From NCBI RefSeq assembly GCF_003351865.1, contig NZ_CP022242.1, forward strand, positions 186,001 to 250,000: a DNA stretch of 64,000 nucleotides, read 5' to 3'. Both the position numbers and the translations under genes were made by a program. Positions 1-10,638 of the stretch are shown in pieces. The notes beneath the pieces are model-generated. The model had not been told where the DNA came from and did no database searches. It saw nothing but the letters and a program-made list of their open reading frames with translations. The DNA is from Methanofervidicoccus sp. A16 (GTDB taxonomy: Archaea > AGJL01 > Methanococci > Methanococcales > Methanococcaceae). Numbering within the stretch: position 1 is the stretch's first letter; each line of letters opens with the position of its first letter.

Positions 1-54
1 TTTTCTATTTTTTTATAAGATTATCACAATTAAAACACTCAGAAAGGGATAACT

Positions 55-639
55 ATGGGTATATACAAGTATATTCAGGAGGCTTGGAAAGTTCCAAAGG
101 AATCTTATGTTAGGGACTTGCTAAGGGAAAGAATGCAAAAATGGAGAAGAGAGCCTGCAGTTGTAAGGATTGAAAGGCCTACAAGAATAGACAGGGCTAG
201 GAACTTGGGATACACTGCAAAACAGGGGATTGTTGTAGTTAGAGTTAGAGTTAGAAGAGGTGGACTGAGGAAACCAAGACCTACAGGTTCCAAAAAACCT
301 GCGACCTTGGGGGTTAAAAAGATTACCATGGGTAAATCTATTCAGAGGATAGCAGAGGAGAGGGCTGCTAGAAGATATCCAAACATGGAGGTACTGAATT
401 CCTACTGGGTTGGAGAAGATGGTAAGTACAAGTGGTACGAGGTAATTCTAGTAGATCCTCACCACCCATCTATAATGAGTGATCCTAGATACAACTGGTT
501 ATGTACAGGGAAACATAAAGGTAGAGTATTTAGAGGGCTGACCTCGGCAGGTAAGAAGGGTAGGGGATTAAGAAACAAAGGTAAAGGAGCGGAAAAGGTA
601 AGGCCAAGTATAAAGGCTAACAGAAGAAGAGGGAAATAA
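55..639 (+). CDS. rpl15e: 50S ribosomal protein L15e
   Basis: Large-subunit ribosomal protein of the archaeal/eukaryotic L15e family, which binds 23S rRNA. At 194 residues it has the usual family length. The sequence is very basic, with the family-typical [16 protein letters not shown] stretch near residue 145 and a Gly/Lys/Arg-rich C-terminal tail. The ATG is preceded by AGGGAT at a good distance. It stands alone here, followed by a T-rich stretch that could terminate transcription. Confidence is very high. Confidence 0.97.
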   Translation: MGIYKYIQEAWKVPKESYVRDLLRERMQKWRREPAVVRIERPTRIDRARNLGYTAKQGIVVVRVRVRRGGLRKPRPTGSKKPATLGVKKITMGKSIQRIAEERAARRYPNMEVLNSYWVGEDGKYKWYEVILVDPHHPSIMSDPRYNWLCTGKHKGRVFRGLTSAGKKGRGLRNKGKGAEKVRPSIKANRRRGK

Positions 640-1012
640 AAAATTTTCTTTTTTCTTTTTATAAATTATGGAATATAATTTTTTAAACTACAATAAAATA
701 ATAAAAAATTATTATAATTAAAAAATATAAATCTAAGAGGTTAATAAAGGTTAAAAAGGTAAAATCTGCCGTTATCCTCTGTTTCTATTGAACATGAGGG
801 AGAAAGAGGGATATTTTCATTAACTCTACTTTGGGTTTTTTACTTTTTCATTTTTTATATTTTTATTATAAATCCAAAATGTTATGTGCATGACTATATT
901 TATATTATATAAAATCTTATTATTTTTATAACAGCCCTATTTTTACCAAAAGTTAGTTTTTATGATATCTTTACTTATAGTATTTGTTAGATACTACTCT
1001 CGGTGAGAAATT
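640..1012. other. Intergenic region upstream of top6B
   Basis: AT-rich spacer without a convincing ORF. A T-rich run just after the L15e stop is a likely archaeal terminator. A patch near 770-835 is richer in GC than its surroundings, but I cannot assign it. The ribosome binding site CGGTGA lies 6 nt before the top6B ATG. No RNA gene was recognised. Confidence 0.5.
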
Positions 1013-2992
1013 ATGGGAGATAAGAGTCCTATATTTCAAGAGTTTAAGGAGCATTCCATCTCGGAATTTTTTAGAAAAAATAGGCATATGCTTGGATACA
1101 GTGGGAAGTTAAGAAGTATGACCACGATAATCCACGAGTTGGTAACTAATGCCTTAGATGCCTGTGAGGAGGCAGAGATACTACCTGATATCAAGGTGGA
1201 GATTAAAAAACTTGGGACAGATCACTACAGAGTTGCTGTAGAGGACAATGGACCTGGTATACCTCCAGAGTTTGTTCCTAAGGTATTTGGTAAGATGCTG
1301 GCAGGTTCTAAGATGCACCGTTTTGTCCAATCTCGAGGACAGCAGGGTATTGGAGCTGCAGGGGTACTTCTATTTGCCCAAATAACCACTGGAAAACCTC
1401 TGAAAATAACAACTTCTACTGGAGATGGGAAGATCCATGTAATGGAGGTGAAGATGAGTATTGAGAAGAACGAGGGGGATATTCTATCTCATGAGGTGAA
1501 AAAGGGACATTGGAGGGGTACAAGGGTAGAGGGGGAGTTCAAAGAGGTTACTTACAACAGAAGGGAGCAGGGGCCCTACGAGTACCTCAGAAGGATAAGT
1601 TTATCCACTCCTCATGCAAGGATAACACTTGTAGATCCAGAGGAGACTGTTGTATTTGAGAGAACAGTCGATAAGATCCCTGCACGTCCCGAGGAGATAA
1701 AACCTCATCCTTACGGTTTAACTCCCGATGAACTTCTCTACATATCACGAAAGACTAATGCGAAGAAGATCTCTAATATGTTAGTTAAGGAGCTCTCCAG
1801 GGTAACTCCACAGAGGGTTAAAGAACTTGAGGATTATATACTTAGAGATAAGATACTGGAGAGATATAGAGGGAGTGCACTTTGGGATCTAATAGTAAAG
1901 TGTTATCTCAATGTAGATATTAAGAAATACCTAAAGAAGTTCTCCCAGTATTTGGATAAAAAGGAAATAGAAGAAGTTAAAGAGATAATAAAGGCTCTAC
2001 CGGAGAGTTTGTCCCAATTAAAACTCTACTATCTAAAATATTTAATAATGGAGTACCTGATAAATAAGTTAAGTGAAGAGAAACTGAAGGAAATTAAGAG
2101 GCACTTCAAAAAGAAACCTGAAAACTTCATAGATTTTGCAGAGAGGAACTATCTAAGTGCCTCTACAATGGAGGAGTTGAAGAAAAAACTTAGAGAGATC
2201 ACTAAAAAACCTAAGGAGTTTGTAGATGCATTGAAAGATAGAGGTATGCTATCTGAGAAGGAGTTGGAGGAACTTAGAAGAGAGATAAAGAAACTCTTAG
2301 ATAAATCCCCCAAGGAGATGGGTTGGGAGGATGCAGAGTTGATCGTAAGGGCACTTCAGGATATGGAGTTTATGGCACCCTCCTCTACTGGACTGAGACC
2401 TATAGGTGCAGAGAATATTGAAAAATCTTTAAAGATGATCCTCAAACCTCAATTTGTAAAGGCAATAACGAGGAGGCCTAAAACCTATAAAGGAGGAATA
2501 CCCTTTGCAGTTGAGGTAGGTTTAGCCTACGGTGGTGGTGCAGGAAGGGAATCTGATGGTACTAGAAAAATGGAGATAATGAGATTTGCGAATCATGTAC
2601 CTCTACTCTTTGATGCATCAGGTTGTGGTATAACTAACGCTGTAAAGAGTATAAACTGGAGAAGATACGGTCTTAAAAACGAGGAGGATGTACCTTTAAC
2701 AGTATTTGTAAATCTTATCTCTACCCATATACCTTACACCTCTGCGGGAAAACAGGCTATTGCCTGCAGTCCTGAAGAGAACGAGGAGATATACAACGAG
2801 ATTAGACAGTCTCTTATGTTGTGTGCAAGGGAACTTGAGAAGTATCTATCGAAGATAAGGAGAGAGAGGGAAGAAGAGAAAAAAAGGAAGTATATACTTA
2901 AGTACGCCACCATATTTGCAGAAGGGTTGGCCAACATAACTAACAGGCCTAAAGAGGAGATAGAGAAAAAGATAATAGAGTTGCTAAGTTGA
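1013..2992 (+). CDS. top6B: DNA topoisomerase VI subunit B
   Basis: ATPase subunit of the type IIB topoisomerase of archaea; it pairs with Top6A to relax and decatenate DNA. The N-terminal GHKL ATPase fold is visible: the N box [10 protein letters not shown] near residue 43, the ATP-lid motif EDNGPGIP near residue 76, and GQQGIGAAG near residue 109. The transducer domain lies in the C-terminal half. A charged, helix-rich insertion (roughly residues 255-470) makes the protein longer (659 aa) than Sulfolobus Top6B, as is usual in methanococci. The start is set by a GGTGA ribosome binding site. Top6A is not adjacent in this window. Confidence 0.96.
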   Translation: MGDKSPIFQEFKEHSISEFFRKNRHMLGYSGKLRSMTTIIHELVTNALDACEEAEILPDIKVEIKKLGTDHYRVAVEDNGPGIPPEFVPKVFGKMLAGSKMHRFVQSRGQQGIGAAGVLLFAQITTGKPLKITTSTGDGKIHVMEVKMSIEKNEGDILSHEVKKGHWRGTRVEGEFKEVTYNRREQGPYEYLRRISLSTPHARITLVDPEETVVFERTVDKIPARPEEIKPHPYGLTPDELLYISRKTNAKKISNMLVKELSRVTPQRVKELEDYILRDKILERYRGSALWDLIVKCYLNVDIKKYLKKFSQYLDKKEIEEVKEIIKALPESLSQLKLYYLKYLIMEYLINKLSEEKLKEIKRHFKKKPENFIDFAERNYLSASTMEELKKKLREITKKPKEFVDALKDRGMLSEKELEELRREIKKLLDKSPKEMGWEDAELIVRALQDMEFMAPSSTGLRPIGAENIEKSLKMILKPQFVKAITRRPKTYKGGIPFAVEVGLAYGGGAGRESDGTRKMEIMRFANHVPLLFDASGCGITNAVKSINWRRYGLKNEEDVPLTVFVNLISTHIPYTSAGKQAIACSPEENEEIYNEIRQSLMLCARELEKYLSKIRREREEEKKRKYILKYATIFAEGLANITNRPKEEIEKKIIELLS

Positions 2993-3424
2993 TGGTAGAT
3001 ATAATAAAATACTTAAAAGATTCTTTTTATTTTTTAGTGTTTCAGGATATATTCAGAGAGTAAAACCAGGTTTATATTTATTATTTTAAATAAAAATAAT
3101 TATTATAAAAATTATAATAATCAATATAATGAAGAAATCGTTTAAAATTAAAAAAACTCCTATCCCATCTTAAATATAAATTTTTTTAAAAGTAAATTAA
3201 ACAGGATATGTATTCTTCGATCAGTCCTCGACTCTTATCTTCTAGTGTTTATAAAGCATTCTCTCCAGATAGATAGATTATAATAACTGTTTTAATGGCA
3301 ACTAAGGTTTTATATCAATAACAACTTACTTTTATAATAATTTGGAGAATCTGATTATTGACAGACAATAAGTTAGCGAGATATAAAAATATAAATACCC
3401 TTACCTAAAACTCTTTGGGATAAG
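2993..3424. other. Intergenic region upstream of coaD
   Basis: Non-coding AT-rich spacer. A T-rich run at about 3018-3040 follows top6B and may terminate it. A TATA-like stretch (ATATAAAAATATAAATAC, about 3380-3398) lies 25-45 bp before the coaD ATG and is the likely promoter. A relatively GC-rich patch at about 3195-3280 has no assigned role. Confidence 0.45.
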
Positions 3425-3889
3425 ATGTCTAAAAAGGTAGTAGTAGGAGGCACCTTTGATATTCTTCATAAGGGACATAAAGAGCTTTTAAAATATGCAT
3501 CTCAACTTGGAGAACTCTACGTAGGTATAACCTCAGATAGGTTTGTAAAAACCTACAAATCCCACAGTGTAAATCCTCTAAGTGTCAGATTGAAAAATTT
3601 AAGGGATTTTTTAGACACTCTAAAGGTGCCCTACCATATAGTAGTAATAGAGGATCCCTACGGAGACGCCACAGTTAAGGACTACGACATCATAGTAGTT
3701 ACCAAGGAGACAGAAAAAAATGCCAGAAAAATAAACGAAATAAGGGTAAAAAATAACTTAAAACCTTTAGAGATAGTGGTTTTTGAGTACGTAGTAGGTG
3801 AAAATAATAAACCAATATCTACTACGAGGATAAGAAAGGGAGAGATTGACACAGAAGGAAGGCTTTTAAAAAGGCAATCTGGTGAATAG
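3425..3889 (+). CDS. coaD: Phosphopantetheine adenylyltransferase (archaeal CoaD)
   Basis: Adenylylates 4'-phosphopantetheine to dephospho-CoA in coenzyme A biosynthesis; cytoplasmic. It belongs to the archaeal nucleotidyltransferase branch. The N-terminal [11 protein letters not shown] contains the T/HxGH nucleotide-binding motif, and ISTTRIRKG near residue 129 is the C-terminal ISSTxxR-type motif. The length of 154 aa is typical. The stop codon TAG directly abuts the ATG of the downstream transporter gene, so the two are probably cotranscribed and translationally coupled. The function is well supported; the neighbour gives no further hint of role. Confidence 0.93.
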   Translation: MSKKVVVGGTFDILHKGHKELLKYASQLGELYVGITSDRFVKTYKSHSVNPLSVRLKNLRDFLDTLKVPYHIVVIEDPYGDATVKDYDIIVVTKETEKNARKINEIRVKNNLKPLEIVVFEYVVGENNKPISTTRIRKGEIDTEGRLLKRQSGE

Positions 3890-4828
3890 ATGGAGATAAT
3901 GTTTGTAATAGTTTCCCTGATCTCTATTGGTTATATCTCGAAGTATTTAGGGATACTTAGAGAGGAGGATAGATCTGTACTAAACAACGTAGTAGTATAT
4001 ATTGCCATGCCTTCAACTGTATTTCTGACTATACTAAAAAATGTGTCTCTTGAGGAGTTGCCCTTATTTATAAAATTACCTATTTTAATATTTTTTATCT
4101 TTACCTTATGTGGTATCGTTGGCTATATTCTTGGAAGGTATTTGAAATTGGAGAGGAGATCCATAGGTGGGTTAATCTTAGTCTGTGCCTTGGGGAATAC
4201 TGGGTTTTTAGGTTATCCTGTTATCTATGGGTTCTACGGCGATCCAGGTCTTGTAAGGGCTATATTCTGTGATATGGGAAGTGTTATCGCCAGTCTTTTA
4301 ATAGGGACATTTGTAGGGATAACCTTTGGAGAGGGTATAAAGGGAGAGGGTAATACTTCTATTTATATAATAAAGAAACTTCTAAGATTTCCCCCCTTTA
4401 TAGCATGTATTTTAAGTATCCTCTTTATAATTCTCGGTATTGGGGTAGAGGATATCCCAACTTTTTTAGTTGATACCTTAAATTACCTCTCTAAGGCTAC
4501 TGTACCTCTCATAATGATATCCCTAGGGTTGTCCCTATCTCCAAGTTCTACAAAGTTCGGTATTAAGTATGGGATCCTTGCACTTTTAGTTAGAATGGGT
4601 ATCGCTCCACTTTTGGCGGCAATTCTCTCCATGATGTTCCTCCTCGAAGGATTGGAGAGGAATGTGTTAATCCTCCAATCTGCAATGCCCTCTGCAATGA
4701 TGTCCCTTGTCTTTTCTCTCTTATACAGATTGGATATTAAGTTGGTAGCCTCGGCATGTTTTATAACAACGATAATCTCACTAATACTACTACCGATTTT
4801 AAAGGGAATATTAACATTGGTGATATAG
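3890..4828 (+). CDS. AEC-family (auxin efflux carrier-like) transporter
   Basis: Integral membrane protein of 312 aa with about ten hydrophobic segments in two halves, typical of the AEC/bile-acid transporter fold. The middle of each half carries a Gly/Asn/Pro-rich broken helix (CALGNTGFLGYPVIYGFYG near residue 102; SAMPSAMMSLVFS near 264). The substrate is unknown; family members export or import organic acids or auxin-like molecules. The ATG follows the coaD stop with no gap, and the ribosome binding site GGTGA sits inside the coaD end. Family assignment is firm, substrate open. Confidence 0.85.
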   Translation: MEIMFVIVSLISIGYISKYLGILREEDRSVLNNVVVYIAMPSTVFLTILKNVSLEELPLFIKLPILIFFIFTLCGIVGYILGRYLKLERRSIGGLILVCALGNTGFLGYPVIYGFYGDPGLVRAIFCDMGSVIASLLIGTFVGITFGEGIKGEGNTSIYIIKKLLRFPPFIACILSILFIILGIGVEDIPTFLVDTLNYLSKATVPLIMISLGLSLSPSSTKFGIKYGILALLVRMGIAPLLAAILSMMFLLEGLERNVLILQSAMPSAMMSLVFSLLYRLDIKLVASACFITTIISLILLPILKGILTLVI

Positions 4829-4916
4829 GGGTGTTGTTCCTGAAGTAATAAATAATCCTTATATATGAGTAATAACTAATAGTTAAAATAATAACGAACA
4901 TCCAAGAGATGGGATT

Positions 4917-5687
4917 ATGAATAATAAATATATTAGAGTATTATTGTTAATGTCAATACTCCTAATGCCGTTATATGTGTATGGAGAGGGTCTAACGATT
5001 GAAAGAGCCTGGTTGGGAGTATTTAAATATAACGGTACCTACTACGATCCTCTAGGGAATACATTTGAGGGAAATAATTCATACCAAGGTCCACACTATT
5101 ATTATGTTGTTATAAACTATGAGTTAAGTAATGGAGAGATAATAAGACAGATAATAGATATAAACGATGAAAATGGGACTACAAATCCAGCACCCACTGC
5201 ATTAGTATCTTGGACAGCACCAAATGGAACAAAGTATACAATATTTGAGAGAAATAATGGAAACACCTATAATCTAACCCAACTCCCATATATTGCAGAG
5301 ATAGAACCAGGTTCCATAGTTGAAATAATAATGAACGACAACTATAACGATAACAACTATGCAGATGGATATTGGAAAATAAATGTATCAGAAAATGGAA
5401 TAGAGATTATTAGAGCTTGGCAAGAGGGAGGTTACTTCCATAACTTATCCTTTGTCTTTGAAAACTTAAATAGAAGTAACACCTCGAGAGTATTTATGCC
5501 ATATAAATATCCTAATGAGAATATCTCCTATAATGGGTCAATACTTCCTAATGGCTCCCAGCCTATTATAAACATCATAGCTAGATACTCTTACGGAAAC
5601 ACTAATACAGTGAAAGTCCCCATCCCCATAGGTGCAGTAATAGTATCTATCGTAGTTGTGCTGTTGATGGCGTATAGAAAGGTGTAG
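4917..5687 (+). CDS. Secreted, membrane-anchored protein of unknown function
   Basis: Not recognised as a named family. It has an N-terminal signal peptide (positive start, hydrophobic stretch to about residue 22, then YGEG) and a C-terminal hydrophobic helix ending in YRKV. The bulk therefore faces outside, anchored by one membrane segment. The ectodomain of about 200 aa is rich in Asn, Tyr and Thr, with about a dozen NxS/T sequons, which suggests an N-glycosylated surface protein. GGGAT precedes the ATG. It appears to be a single-gene unit. Confidence 0.7.
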   Translation: MNNKYIRVLLLMSILLMPLYVYGEGLTIERAWLGVFKYNGTYYDPLGNTFEGNNSYQGPHYYYVVINYELSNGEIIRQIIDINDENGTTNPAPTALVSWTAPNGTKYTIFERNNGNTYNLTQLPYIAEIEPGSIVEIIMNDNYNDNNYADGYWKINVSENGIEIIRAWQEGGYFHNLSFVFENLNRSNTSRVFMPYKYPNENISYNGSILPNGSQPIINIIARYSYGNTNTVKVPIPIGAVIVSIVVVLLMAYRKV

Positions 5688-6053
5688 AGCAAGATTAAAA
5701 CATTTATAGTCTATTTCTAAATCTTTTTTTAATTTAGGAAATTTTAATATCTTAGTCTCACCAAAGTAAAAAATAACAAATAATGATCTAAATGGGATGA
5801 AACTCTGTGATCCTCTCTTTTCAGATATCTCCACTACAGCCGAGGATAGGATCTCTTAATAGGAAAATTCATCTCCCCAAGTTCTAGGAATGTTCTAAGA
5901 GAAGTTAGTAGCCTTTTTATTATTTTTTACTTCCTATGTTATTTTCATAATTACATTTTTTATGTACCTGACTATAAATTTCATCTTATTAATATAAAAA
6001 CGAATAAAGTAAAATAATAAAATTTTTAAAACCAAAAAAGTAATGATAAAAAC
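5688..6053. other. Intergenic region upstream of thiI
   Basis: Non-coding spacer with T-rich runs after the preceding gene (about 5725-5740). A moderately GC-rich patch at 5795-5885 shows no ORF or hairpin that I can defend. The 60 bp before thiI are almost pure A/T and include TATA-like ATTAATATAAAAACG near 5990. Confidence 0.4.
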
Positions 6054-7244
6054 ATGTACAATAAAGTACTCATAAGATACGGAGAGATAGGGTTAAAATC
6101 CAGAGATACCAGGAGAAGATTTGAGAATATTCTTAAAAACAACATTAAGTTAGCTCTTAAGAGGTACAACATAGAGGGCAATATAAAAACAATCCATAGG
6201 AGACTACTCTTAGAGGTAGAAGATAACAACTTAGATAGAGTTATCTCCATCTTAAAAAAAGTACCAGGTATTGTATCCTTTAGTCCCTCTGTAGAGTGTA
6301 ATCTAGATATGAAGGAGATAGAGGAGACTGCCATAGAGGTATTTTTCAGAAAGATTGAAGAGTTGGGGAATGGTACTATAACTTTTAAGGTAAAAACTCA
6401 GAGAGTTAAGAAGAACTTTTCCTTAACATCTGTAGAGATAAACAGGCGTATTGGAGAGAGTATATTGAAGAACTTCCAAAGAGTTAAACCAGGTGATATT
6501 ACTCTAAAAGTGGACCTAAAGAACCCTCAAATAACCCTTGGGATAGAGATCATAGATAAGGCCTATATATTTACAGAGGTATTTAGAGGTGTAGGAGGTC
6601 TACCTGTCAACAGTCAGGGGAAAGTTTTAGTACTACTATCTGATGGAATCGACAGTCCAGTGGCTGGTTTCCTTATGATGAAAAGGGGTTGTGGTACTGT
6701 ACTTCTTCACTTAAAGATCAGTGATGAGGGATTGGAAAAGGTTAAGAGAATATACGAGGTACTTAAAGATTACGATCCAACTTCAAAACTTGTAGTCTTT
6801 GATTATAGGGAGATCCTCAAAAGTATAAGGGAACTTCTGGAGGAGATAGGTAAGGAGAAATATACCTGTATAATATGTAAGAGGATTATGTTAAAAATAG
6901 CCCAGGAGTATGCAAGGAGGTTTAACTGTGAAGGTATAATAACAGGAGACAGTATAGGACAGGTTGCATCTCAGACTTTAAGAAATATTTACGTAATTAG
7001 TGAAGGAGTATCCTATCCTATATTCCGCCCCCTCATTGGGCTAGATAAGGTGGAGATAATGGATATTGCAAAGAGGATTGGAACTTACGATATATCCACA
7101 AGTAAAGAGATAAGATGTTTTGCAGTGCCTAGACATCCTATAACTAAGGGAGAGGTTGAGGAGGCTAGGGAGTTGGAGAAGTATATTATGGATAGAATAG
7201 AGATTAATAAAATCTTCTCAGATAATAATAAAAATTATAATTAA
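6054..7244 (+). CDS. thiI: tRNA 4-thiouridine synthase ThiI
   Basis: Adenylates U8 of tRNA and installs sulfur to give 4-thiouridine. The N-terminal ferredoxin-like and THUMP region (about residues 1-165) is followed by a PP-loop ATPase with the motif SDGIDSPVA near residue 199. A conserved CIICKR pair lies near residue 276. The protein ends at 396 aa without the C-terminal rhodanese domain of the E. coli enzyme. Methanogen ThiI is known to lack that domain and to use the CxxC cysteines instead, in keeping with sulfide as sulfur source. Confidence 0.95.
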   Translation: MYNKVLIRYGEIGLKSRDTRRRFENILKNNIKLALKRYNIEGNIKTIHRRLLLEVEDNNLDRVISILKKVPGIVSFSPSVECNLDMKEIEETAIEVFFRKIEELGNGTITFKVKTQRVKKNFSLTSVEINRRIGESILKNFQRVKPGDITLKVDLKNPQITLGIEIIDKAYIFTEVFRGVGGLPVNSQGKVLVLLSDGIDSPVAGFLMMKRGCGTVLLHLKISDEGLEKVKRIYEVLKDYDPTSKLVVFDYREILKSIRELLEEIGKEKYTCIICKRIMLKIAQEYARRFNCEGIITGDSIGQVASQTLRNIYVISEGVSYPIFRPLIGLDKVEIMDIAKRIGTYDISTSKEIRCFAVPRHPITKGEVEEARELEKYIMDRIEINKIFSDNNKNYN

Positions 7245-7267
7245 CCAAATAAAAAAGTTTTAAAAAC

Positions 7268-8053
7268 TTACCTTACAAATCTCCAGACTAACCTTTTTAT
7301 CCTACTCAAAATACTTTCCTTATGTACCTCTTCGATCTTACGTATATCCACATAGGAACCTACAATCTTGAGGGCTAAATTCATATGGGCTACTGCAGAG
7401 GGTGATTTTGGAGCGTACTCTATAACACTCATCCTCTTCAATGTAGCATTTCTTATATTCTCATCTTCAGGAATTGTGGAGATAACCTTCTCTTCTATAA
7501 TCATCTCTATTTCATCAACACCCATCTCTCCAAAATCCCTACCAATTCTATTTAAAACCACCCCTAAGATAGGAGTCCCAGCCATTTCACTACTCTGTTT
7601 TATCTTAAGACCATCGGATATAGAGAACAGTTCAGGTGTCAAGACGATAAGGACTTTATCTGCAACTGCTAAATGAACTGCCATGTCCCTGTTTAATCCA
7701 GCGGGAGCATCTATAAGCACGTAGTCGTAGTTATCTGCAATATCTGATATTACCTCTGGAAAAAGATCTAAATCTGATCTCTTATATCCCTCAATGGACA
7801 AACTTGTAGGAAGTACATAGACACCTGTTTTATGCCTATATATGGCCTCTCTAACGTCATGTTCACCTGCTAGAACTTCATGTAAAGAGGGTTTCTTCTT
7901 TTCAAGGTTGAATATTATACCTAAGTTGGCCATGGAGATATCTCCATCTACCAGGAGAACCTTTTTTCCAATCTTCGATAGTGCCACTCCTAAATTAGCA
8001 GTTACAGTGGTTTTTCCCACCCCTCCCTTTCCAGAGGCTACTGTAATAATCAT
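7268..8053 (-). CDS. minD: MinD/ParA-family P-loop ATPase
   Basis: Deviant Walker-A ATPase of the MinD branch. KGGVGKTT sits at residue 9 and the switch region VLIDAPAGLNRD near 120. The C-terminus ends in a basic stretch (SRIKRLVWRFVR) that could be an amphipathic membrane-targeting helix, as in MinD. The start chosen is the ATG that gives MIITVASGKGG, because GGTGAT lies 4 nt upstream; a TTG four codons earlier is less likely. MinC and MinE are absent nearby. In archaea such proteins position cell-surface structures or act in division; which applies here is unknown. Confidence 0.9.
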   Translation of the reverse strand: MIITVASGKGGVGKTTVTANLGVALSKIGKKVLLVDGDISMANLGIIFNLEKKKPSLHEVLAGEHDVREAIYRHKTGVYVLPTSLSIEGYKRSDLDLFPEVISDIADNYDYVLIDAPAGLNRDMAVHLAVADKVLIVLTPELFSISDGLKIKQSSEMAGTPILGVVLNRIGRDFGEMGVDEIEMIIEEKVISTIPEDENIRNATLKRMSVIEYAPKSPSAVAHMNLALKIVGSYVDIRKIEEVHKESILSRIKRLVWRFVR

Positions 8054-8408
8054 CAGGATCACCAAAAATTAAAATGCGTATACTTGTTATCTATTTATCC
8101 AGTAATTCTCCATCATCAATAACTGTCAAAATGCTTTCCAAAGGATAATAAAAGATGCAAAAGGATTAATCTCTTTATTATTTCCTCTCTTTAATGTACT
8201 CATAAATGCTGGGAACAGTATAAAATTCTACTGACTATCCTTTTTATAAATCTTATATTATATTATCTTTTTTATTATTATAAAATAGGGAAAAATATTC
8301 TAGTTATGTAGGGATTGGAGTTAAGAAATGTCAACTAAAAAGTTAAAAACTTCCCTTTTATCTTCTAATCAGAAACATTCTCAAAAAAGAGGATATTTAA
8401 ATATAAAA
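8054..8408. other. Intergenic region between minD and the GfcR-like gene
   Basis: Spacer between two minus-strand genes. A TATA-like ATTTATAAAAAGG read on the minus strand (near 8240-8252) could drive minD with a long leader. Open frames on the plus strand here are shadows of the neighbouring gene. No hairpin or RNA gene was recognised. Confidence 0.4.
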
Positions 8409-9026
8409 TTATCTGGAAACTTCAACAGTTCCCACTCTAAAGAGAGCCCTTACAGGAACCCCTCCTATCTCCTCGATACCACTTTTATCTATCACCACTA
8501 TAGCACCTTTAGGATCTCCTATACTCTTTACATAGTTTATAGTTTCCTTAATGGTGTTTCCAGAAGTTATTACATCGTCTACTACAACTATACCTTTACC
8601 TTTCATACTCTGGTAGTTATGCCCTATAAAACCTGTAGTCTTATCCCTTCCATGAAGGTGCTTTTTAGGGACGTATATGGAGAAATTCTTGTTTAACTCC
8701 TCGGAGATCAGGATACCTAAAGGTATTCCTCCTGTAGATATACCAAGCACTACGTCGAAGTCCATATCACTTAACATATCGCACATTATAGAGGTAATAC
8801 ATCTCAACCTCTTTGGGGAGATCTTAATATCGTCCCAGTTGACGAAGATATCTGTTTTTTTCTCCGCCTCCTTCTTTATCTCCTCAGACTCCTTTAAAAG
8901 TTTCTCTCCATTTAGTACTAAGTAGAGGGCAGTATCTACAGATATGTTCAACTCCTCTGCAATATCTACAGTTGTAAGACCAGCGTCTCTAAGTTCAAGT
9001 ACCTTCTTTATTAAACTCTTCTTCAT
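8409..9026 (-). CDS. gfcR: GfcR-like transcriptional regulator (HTH plus phosphoribosyltransferase fold)
   Basis: Two-part protein. The N-terminal 60 residues form a helix-turn-helix ([20 protein letters not shown]). The rest is an orotate phosphoribosyltransferase-like domain with the PRPP-binding signature [12 protein letters not shown] near residue 148. Proteins of this build are annotated as orotate phosphoribosyltransferase-like and are known in haloarchaea as GfcR, a sugar-catabolism regulator. Here the effector is unknown and a nucleotide or PRPP is plausible. The chosen ATG has GGTG 6 nt upstream. Length 205 aa, normal for the family. Confidence 0.82.
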   Translation of the reverse strand: MKKSLIKKVLELRDAGLTTVDIAEELNISVDTALYLVLNGEKLLKESEEIKKEAEKKTDIFVNWDDIKISPKRLRCITSIMCDMLSDMDFDVVLGISTGGIPLGILISEELNKNFSIYVPKKHLHGRDKTTGFIGHNYQSMKGKGIVVVDDVITSGNTIKETINYVKSIGDPKGAIVVIDKSGIEEIGGVPVRALFRVGTVEVSR

Positions 9027-9154
9027 AGTATACACCTTTTCATAGCGTACTAATGTTATTATTGATTAGAGTAATTTTTAAAACTGTTATTTCTTGAAAT
9101 ATCCTAAATTAGGTGGTTGGATAGAAATCTTAATTATTCTCCAGTAAATTTTTC

Positions 9155-9667
9155 TTATATCTTATTCACCACAACCTCTAGGGCCTTCATAAAGGCATCT
9201 TTTTCAGGTATTACAACTGCAACTGGTACCCTTACAACCTTTTCAATACTAGAACTTACTATAGGTGCACATATTATTGCCTTAACTCCTTCTCTCTCTG
9301 CCTGGATAGCAGCAACTATACAGTCCTCCAGGGAATTTGCAGGATACTCCTTCAGTAGATACTCCTTACCCTGGACTTTAAACACCTTAGTTTTTATATT
9401 ATTTAGAGAGGGCCTTGCTGCAATAACTGCTATCTTATCAATCTCCTCATCTTTCATTTCAAATCTCTTCACCGTATCTATTATTTTTTTAAGGGTAGAT
9501 ACTCTAAAATCTCCCCCCTGAACTATCTTATATAGGGTACTGTATGGAATATCTGATATCTCCGAGAACTCCTTCAGAGAAATGTTAAGTTCCAGTAGTA
9601 TTCTTTTAAATTCCTCGGGAAATCTATTGGAATCTATACTTAACAGGAGTCTTTCGTAGGCTCTCAT
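9155..9667 (-). CDS. HTH transcriptional regulator with a PrpR_N-like sensor domain
   Basis: A 170-aa predicted DNA-binding protein. Residues 25-70 carry an XRE-like helix-turn-helix (SLKEFSEISDIPYSTLYKIV). The C-terminal half (VIAARPSLNNI, then DCIVAAIQAEREGVKAIIC) resembles the PrpR N-terminal ligand-sensing fold by eye. Its ATG overlaps the stop of the MetE-like gene as ATGA, so the two are translationally coupled. A role in controlling methionine or methyl-group metabolism is an inference from this coupling only. Confidence 0.7.
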   Translation of the reverse strand: MRAYERLLLSIDSNRFPEEFKRILLELNISLKEFSEISDIPYSTLYKIVQGGDFRVSTLKKIIDTVKRFEMKDEEIDKIAVIAARPSLNNIKTKVFKVQGKEYLLKEYPANSLEDCIVAAIQAEREGVKAIICAPIVSSSIEKVVRVPVAVVIPEKDAFMKALEVVVNKI

Positions 9668-10638
9668 GCTCTCTCCCTTAACTCCCTCTCAAACTCCTCT
9701 GAGGCGTTAACCATAACCTTCAACTTTTTATATGCTATATCTACAGGTAGAAGTCTCATACCACAGTCTGGATCCACCATCATATACTCATTTAACCTCT
9801 TCAATATCTCTTCATTACTCTGGACACCTGAAAATAAAGGATTATTCTTCAAGATCTCTAGAGCCTCATTTAGTAGGTTCTTAACATCCTCTATAGACTC
9901 TACAGATTTTACTTTAGTGTTTATACACCCAAAACCTATTTTCTTATTAATCTCCTCCAATATATCTAAGTTTTTTCTATTGGATGCGAACTCATGATCT
10001 AAAATATCTACGTTGAAGGTATTTAACTCTTGAAATATACTTGAGACGTCTCCACATACATGTAGAGCCACAGGTACTTTGATATTTTCACATATCCTTT
10101 TAATCGCCCTCTTTGCAGTATCTAAATCGTAGAGGCCTGTAGATAGAATAGGTTCATCTATCTGTATCATAGATACATAATCCTGGATAGACTCCACCTC
10201 TCTCTTAAGTGCATTTGCTAGATCGTATATCAAAGTTTCATCCCTGTTGTCAGTGTAATAGTCTTCTACCCTTACAGATCCTGCAATAGTACAAGGGCCT
10301 GTTATTATCCCCTTGATTCCCTTATCTTTGGAGTATTTGCTTATAATCTTCTTAACGAACTTTATATCATTTAAGGTAATAGGTTCAACAAATTCAACCT
10401 TTCCCACAACTCTCTTACCATCAAAACCGTAGAGATTATTTACAAATATCTCTACCATATCTCCCCTTACTTGTCCATCACTTACTATATCAATACCTGC
10501 ATCTAACTGATCCCTAACTGCCCTCTCAATGGCATATTTGTACCTGTCATAGATACCAAAGATATCCAATACCCTCTCCCATAGACTTTCAGGCTCCTTT
10601 ATGACCACTGGATAACTACCAACTACAGTTTTTATCAT
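9664..10638 (-). CDS. metE: MetE-like archaeal methionine synthase (C-terminal catalytic type)
   Basis: Short (324 aa) relative of the catalytic domain of cobalamin-independent methionine synthase. In methanogens this form transfers a methyl group, probably from a methylcorrinoid protein, to homocysteine. Zinc-site residues are visible: LHVCGD (His and Cys) near residue 206 and DPDCGMR near 291. QIDEPIL near 158 matches the substrate-site DEP motif. The N-terminal folate-type half of bacterial MetE is absent, as expected. The start is the ATG following GTGGTT; an earlier GTG is possible. Coupled to the downstream regulator by an ATGA overlap. Confidence 0.85.
   Translation of the reverse strand: MIKTVVGSYPVVIKEPESLWERVLDIFGIYDRYKYAIERAVRDQLDAGIDIVSDGQVRGDMVEIFVNNLYGFDGKRVVGKVEFVEPITLNDIKFVKKIISKYSKDKGIKGIITGPCTIAGSVRVEDYYTDNRDETLIYDLANALKREVESIQDYVSMIQIDEPILSTGLYDLDTAKRAIKRICENIKVPVALHVCGDVSSIFQELNTFNVDILDHEFASNRKNLDILEEINKKIGFGCINTKVKSVESIEDVKNLLNEALEILKNNPLFSGVQSNEEILKRLNEYMMVDPDCGMRLLPVDIAYKKLKVMVNASEEFERELRERA

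Noticed and set aside
8328-8696. 122-codon ORF opposite the GfcR-like gene
   Set aside because: Mostly antisense to a well-supported gene with family motifs; low-complexity translation rich in Ser and Tyr.
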